Origin: Occultella gossypii
Lineage (GTDB): Bacteria > Actinomycetota > Actinomycetes > Actinomycetales > Beutenbergiaceae
Assembly (NCBI RefSeq): GCF_019947135.1
Contig: NZ_JAGSHT010000023.1
Location: forward strand, 1 to 64,000
Direction of reading: 5' to 3'
DNA length: 64,000 nt
The translations under genes and the position numbers were made by a program. Of this stretch, positions 63,940 through 64,000 are shown in pieces. How positions within the stretch are numbered: position 1 is the stretch's first letter; every line of letters begins with the position of its first letter. The notes beneath the pieces were generated by a model. The model did no database searches and was not told the DNA's origin. It worked only from the letters and a program-made list of their open reading frames with translations.

Positions 63940-64000
63940 CGCCGGACGCCGGGCCGAGCGTCGATCGTTGCGTCGAACATGATGCGAAGGCTAGTAGATG

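Overview
The window is high-GC DNA with dense, short-overlap operons, frequent GTG starts and several actinobacterial marker genes: a Glp/RimJ/GlpR(SepX)-type cell-division locus, an actinobacterial arsR-arsC fusion and a VanY-like peptidase beside a two-component system. It fits a free-living actinomycete, probably Micrococcales of the Beutenbergia/Ruania/Georgenia type. The genus is a guess; the phylum is not. No transposase, integrase, phage gene, rRNA or CRISPR array was seen. The only RNA genes found are one tRNA-Ala and an FMN riboswitch.

Layout. 1-4.8 kb: a coupled leftward operon of glycosyltransferase, sugar-type methyltransferase, glycosyltransferase and the start of a secreted protein, then a rightward glycosyltransferase. 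4.9-10.3 kb: a lasso-peptide cluster with recognition element, 41-aa precursor, cyclase, leader peptidase and HPr-kinase-like tailoring kinase, then convergent nucleotidyltransferase and methyltransferase genes; no ABC exporter is visible. 10.5-14.9 kb: a SorC-controlled carbohydrate operon (DhaK, DhaL, HAD phosphatase, class II aldolase). 14.9-20.2 kb: a three-gene leftward operon of an HNH-AAA ATPase fusion, a second free HNH nuclease and a patatin-like phospholipase, the best candidate here for an undescribed anti-phage system. 20.4-22.5 kb: lhgO and two VOC proteins. 22.5-26.2 kb: the riboflavin operon under an FMN riboswitch.

26.4-34 kb is an arsenic-resistance island: two ArsR repressors, two flavoprotein monooxygenase-like genes, an MFS pump, Acr3, an ArsR-ArsC fusion, a second ArsC and a decayed thioredoxin. 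34-49 kb holds small regulator-target pairs (MerR, ArsR/SRPBCC, two TetR units with readable operators), DoxX-like membrane proteins, a serine hydrolase lipoprotein, a VanRS/VanY-like trio and a pirin/AhpD-like pair. 49-54 kb: hydrolase, glutaminase with STAS domain, and a MarR-controlled flavin oxidoreductase operon. 54.6-60.4 kb looks like a stress island (DUF6766, GH13 enzyme, zinc-ribbon protein, SDR, PfpI, STAS) with a frameshifted alpha-glucosidase remnant. 60.8-64 kb returns to core genes: tRNA-Ala, GlpR/SepX-like protein, RimJ-like acetyltransferase and the gephyrin-like MoeA/Glp.

Two signals cross these blocks. A TCACCCC/GGGGTGA palindrome appears before the 4-kb glycosyltransferase, the lasso cluster and lhgO, suggesting a shared regulator. 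Clear dyad operators also sit beside the SorC, MerR, ArsR, TetR and MarR genes.
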